A stretch of DNA of 54,800 nt from PVC group bacterium (GTDB lineage Bacteria > Verrucomicrobiota > Kiritimatiellia > CAIKKV01 > CAITUY01): NCBI GenBank assembly GCA_945870225.1, contig CAMBRF010000021.1, forward strand, positions 1 to 54,800. Direction: 5' to 3'. This document shows positions 51,282 through 54,800 of this stretch, piece after piece. The notes beneath the pieces are model-generated. The model was not told the DNA's origin. It searched no databases and was given only the letters and a program-made list of their open reading frames with translations. The position numbers and the translations under genes were made by a program. Numbering within the stretch: the stretch's first letter is position 1; each line of letters opens with the position of its first letter.

Positions 51282-51467
51282 ATGTCTGACACACTTGTCC
51301 AAAATGGCAATGTAGTGTCATGGCGTCATGAAGGAATCATGTACGAGGCCAACGCAGAATGCGTCGGGCTCATTGATGGCGACACGATTTGGGGTCGCAT
51401 ATACGGCTGGAATCCGGACAACGAGTCCATAGGAGTGTGGCGGATCACTAGACAACGAGATAAATGA
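51282..51467 (+). CDS. Possible small hypothetical protein (61 residues)
   Basis: It begins ATG-TCT-GAC 14 bases after the direct repeat and reads MSDTLVQNGNVV..., with a Trp/Gly-rich end (GRIYGWNPDNES). There is no Shine-Dalgarno sequence and no recognised family. It could be a real small protein of the island or the remnant of a larger gene. Confidence 0.25.
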   Translation: MSDTLVQNGNVVSWRHEGIMYEANAECVGLIDGDTIWGRIYGWNPDNESIGVWRITRQRDK

Positions 51468-51787
51468 CGCGCCAACATCGCGTTGCTCCCTATCGCCATT
51501 TGCAGCCGGGTGGAGAGCAGGGGGAATGCGGGTGTTCGGGATGATGAAAGTTGTGGATGAAGAATGATTGGGATACCATAATCTTTTAAAACGCTTTTGG
51601 CTCTGTTCTGTCGAATGGCCGGAAATGGCGTGCAGGTGCGTGCTGTCCTAGATTGTAGGCGCGCCCCCCGCTTGGATCAGCGAAAAAATGAAATGTCGCG
51701 AGCCACGCCTTTTTCCGTACTGCTCACAAGATCGCCGTCGGGAAAAAAGACCATGCAAATGAAGAAGTCGATGCCGGATGATCCATC

Positions 51788-54379
51788 ATGAAATCCTACG
51801 TCTTATTCATAATGGGTCTACTCGTCTGCAGTGCAGAGGGTAAGGTCGAGCCGCTTAACCCGCCAACACACGGGGACTGGAAAGGCCAGGAGCCCGGAAC
51901 GTGGGTCGTTACTCGGTATACAAGTCGCGACCTCCAGACAAATCGCGCCGACCGTATATATTTGTACAAGAGTCTGCTTGTCGGTGAAGACGACGGTGGG
52001 GTTCACCTGGTTGGCGGAGAATGTAACATAAACTACGAGTACACGCGGACGCCTTACGCGGCTATTCATCCCCGTCAACCTGCTTGGTACGGACCTGTAG
52101 CCAAGGTGGAAACAAACAAGATCTCTCTGAAGGATGGTGATCTCTCACTTTTTGACGAGATTGCCGTTACAAATACTGTTGAGAACGGCAAGCGACTCTA
52201 TACGCGGAGGATGCTGGCTGAGAGACCCGATTTCATGGTCGCCTTTAGGAACGAAATGTCGGACGAGTTTCGTGGCGAATCGTACCATATGACCGAGGAA
52301 GAGATACCTGTTGAGGTCGCGACCAAAGACCGGTTTGACAAGAAGCGCACGGTCTACACATTGGCGTATAGCCGGTCTCTCGATGGCAAGCAGATTGTTG
52401 TGGGAACTGTATATAGGTCTCCTGACCTGCCCATGATCGAGTCTTTTCAGAAAACCATTGATCGGGAGGGCCATCCGGTCAGCGAAACACACGTTGAGAT
52501 GATTGCAATGGGCGTTGATGCGGCTCTACTGGCCACTGTTCCGCCACCTATTCGCGGTCCTCGCTTCACCGACAAACCTGATCCTGATTCATCCTTCTAC
52601 AAAGCGAATGCCCTGCTCTTGAAGGAGCAGGGGTTCAATGATCGACATGTTCAGATGCTCATGCCCGACATGAGGAACTATGATTCGATGACCAACCTCT
52701 ATCACCACGTCCAACCGGCTTGGACCGCCTATGCTGGTGAGCAGTCCGTTACAAATCGGAAGGCGCTTATTGAAGCACTGGGCTGGACATACTCTACGAG
52801 CCATCCAGTCACTGAGCCACAAACCGAAGCTCTGCTCCTTAAGATTGCGGAGGTTGATGATACCGGCATCTCTGTCCGTGCCTTGTCCATGCTTGCAGGT
52901 TTCTGTGCGCCACGGTACATGCGGCGGCTTGAGGATTATGTCATTCGACATGAACTCACGAATGCGGAAGTGCTTCAGACGATTACATCCTATTATTATG
53001 GAAATCCGTCCCGTGTATTGAAGGCCTTCCCGTTTCCTTTGGAGACATTGCGGGAATACGACTTGATCTACGCACCGTCGACGGACGCCGTCACCGATCT
53101 GCTGAGGCGGCGATCACAAAACGAACAGTCCTTCAGTCTTGAGCATCTCCTTGGATTTGACGATGACCGCGTTCGATGCTTGGTTTCGGAGCTATCCTCC
53201 CAGCCGGTATCGGATGAGGCGCATGGCAAGATGCGCCTTGTTTACCTCATTCAAGGGCTTGGCATCTACGATGTGCCTAATGCAAAAGAGTATTTGTCGA
53301 AATTGATCAAGGACCTCTCCGCGCCTAACACGGCAACCAATGACCACAAATCGATGGCGCTCTTCAGGCCTATGCTTCTGGCTCGCACGCTTCAAGCCGC
53401 TTTGGAAACCTATGATCCGGAGTTACGCAGCAAGGTGGTCAATCTGCTCAAGAAAGACATGGGTGCCGTTGTGATGCTGGCGATGACGGAGAAAGAAGAG
53501 GGAGGCGAAGAATTACTGTTCTCTCTTAAGCCTTACCTTGCGGATGCGGACATTAAAAACATGTTTAGTTCCACCGTGAAGACCCCTTACGGGGAATTCT
53601 CCATGAATTCACGACTCGATCAGTGTGCCGTTCTTCTCGATAGGCGATTTTTCGGCGACCTCGATGGGGTGGTAGCGCGCTTCCTGCCTTTCTACGAACC
53701 CGGCAAAAACTGTGCCGCAGATGCTCTTATGTACAAGAAGCGCTGGTACATGGAGCGAAAAGGCATTGCGCAACCGCCATGGGCGAAGGACTCTGGGAAG
53801 CAGCAGAAGGATCTTATTTCCAAGATTCTGCCTTCTTATGGCGAAGCAGGAATAAAAATATTGCTAAATTTAGCACAGATTGAAGATTTCAGGGCGGAGG
53901 CTCTTAAAGGTTTGGCAAGGGCAACCGGGGATAGGGAGTCGCTGCTTACACACGTCAAGAAGATAGGTCGTCCACGTGATCCTCTGCATGAAGCCAATCC
54001 ATACGACATTGCGATATGGGTTCTGGGTGATAGATCGGTTGCCGAAGATATGGAGCAACGGCTTAAGTACCCACCGAATCATGTTGGCTCCCGCCCCCGG
54101 GAGTACCTGCCCTGGCTCGATCGGGATTACCTGCTCGATATCGCCAAGCGGCGTGACAAAATCGGAATTATAAACGCTAACCTTCCATGGTTGGTGAAAG
54201 CGTTGAGCAAGCACCGGGACCGAGAAGCATGGGAGATGATCTGGGAGATTTGGGAGGATACGGCGACACCCAAGAACAACATAGCCTATGCGCGACTCTT
54301 CAATGCATCGGCTGGTCGCAGTTTTGGCTTGCGCAAGTCTGAGATGAAGGCATGGATCAAAACCTTACCTCATCACTAG
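51788..54379 (+). CDS. Large secreted protein of unknown function (863 residues)
   Basis: A signal peptide is likely (MKSYVLFIMGLLVCSAEG, cleavage near 18-19). The first ~230 residues are beta-rich with several Trp/Tyr positions. From about 260 to the end the chain is mostly alpha-helical with short Leu/Arg-spaced repeats, perhaps a HEAT- or TPR-like solenoid. This is only a composition-based guess. No catalytic motif was recognised. Codon use is visibly less G/C-ending than in the neighbours, and the gene lies between two 63-bp direct repeats, which together suggest transfer. The start overlaps a weak upstream open frame by ATGA and has no clear ribosome site. Confidence 0.7.
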   Translation: MKSYVLFIMGLLVCSAEGKVEPLNPPTHGDWKGQEPGTWVVTRYTSRDLQTNRADRIYLYKSLLVGEDDGGVHLVGGECNINYEYTRTPYAAIHPRQPAWYGPVAKVETNKISLKDGDLSLFDEIAVTNTVENGKRLYTRRMLAERPDFMVAFRNEMSDEFRGESYHMTEEEIPVEVATKDRFDKKRTVYTLAYSRSLDGKQIVVGTVYRSPDLPMIESFQKTIDREGHPVSETHVEMIAMGVDAALLATVPPPIRGPRFTDKPDPDSSFYKANALLLKEQGFNDRHVQMLMPDMRNYDSMTNLYHHVQPAWTAYAGEQSVTNRKALIEALGWTYSTSHPVTEPQTEALLLKIAEVDDTGISVRALSMLAGFCAPRYMRRLEDYVIRHELTNAEVLQTITSYYYGNPSRVLKAFPFPLETLREYDLIYAPSTDAVTDLLRRRSQNEQSFSLEHLLGFDDDRVRCLVSELSSQPVSDEAHGKMRLVYLIQGLGIYDVPNAKEYLSKLIKDLSAPNTATNDHKSMALFRPMLLARTLQAALETYDPELRSKVVNLLKKDMGAVVMLAMTEKEEGGEELLFSLKPYLADADIKNMFSSTVKTPYGEFSMNSRLDQCAVLLDRRFFGDLDGVVARFLPFYEPGKNCAADALMYKKRWYMERKGIAQPPWAKDSGKQQKDLISKILPSYGEAGIKILLNLAQIEDFRAEALKGLARATGDRESLLTHVKKIGRPRDPLHEANPYDIAIWVLGDRSVAEDMEQRLKYPPNHVGSRPREYLPWLDRDYLLDIAKRRDKIGIINANLPWLVKALSKHRDREAWEMIWEIWEDTATPKNNIAYARLFNASAGRSFGLRKSEMKAWIKTLPHH

Positions 54380-54800
54380 CTGTGTCCCCCGGAGTCATAT
54401 AGCAATTTGCCAATAGCAGGAGACTTGGAATCTTGGTCCGATAGAGTAAGAGCTAAAAGCAAAAATAAAAGAGCTGGACGAGGAGAGTGAGGAGAGTAGA
54501 GAGCGGGGGCATGCCAAGGCCAGGGTTCGATAGTGTCAGCCGTGAAAAATAGAAAGCAAGAGGGCTGATTCGATCAGCTGGCTCAATCCCTGAAGCCATG
54601 AATTCTAGTTTCCAGGTCTGACCCGCAAGGCCGATGGTTGATCTATTGTTTCATCGGTCCCGGGTTCCTGTCAGACGACAAGCCAATTCATTTAACATCG
54701 ATGAACAGGATACACAGGATAAGTCAATCAAGCCGGCCGGCTTCGCATGTTTCCTCTCCCGCATTATCCTGTCCATCGATGTTCATTCTTCTTCTGCCAA
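54380..54800. other. Right edge of the accessory island, repeats
   Basis: No gene is supported. A purine-rich stretch (54440-54505) is followed by the right 63-bp direct repeat (54571-54633). Then come inverted members of the ATCCTGTCCATCGATGTT family at 54687-54720 and 54764-54786, forming an inverted pair about 80 nt apart. The window ends inside this region. Confidence 0.6.
54571..54633 (+). repeat. 63-bp direct repeat, right copy
   Basis: This is the second copy of the repeat at 51205-51267, in the same orientation. It differs only at the two bases after CGATC. The sequences on either side of the two copies are unrelated. Confidence 0.9.

Larger units (their letters stand above)
51108..51787. 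other. Spacer at left edge of the accessory island
   Basis: The spacer contains the hairpin GACGAGGCGTCCCGCCTCGTT (about 51125-51145, related to the palindrome in the structured repeats) and the first 63-bp direct repeat (51205-51267). One small open frame (51282-51467) and another of 64 codons ending in an ATGA overlap with the large gene at 51788 have no ribosome sites. Base composition drops beyond about 51270. Confidence 0.6.

Noticed and set aside
51205..54633. Integron-type attC sites at the 63-bp repeats
   Set aside because: They lack the inverted core sites (RYYYAAC/GTTRRRY) and internal hairpin of attC, and no integrase is present.

Overview
The window comes from a GC-rich bacterial chromosome, most likely a member of the PVC superphylum (Kiritimatiellota or Verrucomicrobiota-like). 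This is inferred from the gene mix, not proven: a secreted protein with a DxDxDG acidic motif followed by a C-terminal domain ending in an FFRVTVT-type strand, two AraC regulators with PocR-type sensor domains, a URO-D-type methyltransferase homologue, a zinc-ribbon Ser/Thr kinase, a MurA with Asp in place of the catalytic Cys, and intergenic DNA full of palindromic repeats. Central enzymes are full length. No tRNA, rRNA, transposase, phage gene or CRISPR array was recognised.

Layout. 1-11 kb holds housekeeping and orphan genes (a catalytically dead archaemetzincin-like lipoprotein, a glycosyltransferase-like protein, a QueG-like Fe-S protein, tcdA, pcnB, a methyltransferase). They are separated by four copies of a roughly 0.4-0.5 kb structured repeat with inverted ends. 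7.8-19.2 kb is a one-carbon region. A free-standing corrinoid protein sits between two PocR/AraC regulators. It is followed by a six-gene run: homocysteine methyltransferase module, methyl-THF:corrinoid methyltransferase, formate-THF ligase, MetF-like reductase, FolD, and a stand-alone AICAR formyltransferase domain. Together these could take formate to formyl-, methylene- and methyl-THF, then to methyl-corrinoid and methionine, or run in the oxidative direction. A strong bidirectional terminator closes the run.

19.2-32.5 kb starts with a large secreted protein on the minus strand. It continues with a dense plus-strand block: ilvE, mcsA-mcsB-clpC (arginine-phosphorylation protein quality control), ffh-rpsP-khpA-trmD-rplS-rnhB-yraN (translation and export), rpsB-tsf, and a DciA-like gene. 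32.6-45.7 kb carries a membrane Ser/Thr kinase, lgt, an RluD-type pseudouridine synthase, ppdK, tkt, murA and glgP. These cover glycogen breakdown, PPi-linked glycolysis, the pentose phosphate pathway and peptidoglycan synthesis. 46-51.1 kb has an ABC importer (ATPase plus fused double permease, no binding protein beside it), a GT4 glycosyltransferase and a URO-D/corrinoid methyltransferase homologue.

51.1-54.8 kb looks like an accessory island. Two 63-bp direct repeats (61/63 identical) bracket about 3.3 kb of visibly less GC-rich DNA with one large unknown secreted protein. The observations most worth a second look are the inactive archaemetzincin lipoprotein, the four-copy structured repeat, the split methionine synthase/C1 region with twin PocR regulators, and the direct-repeat-bounded island.
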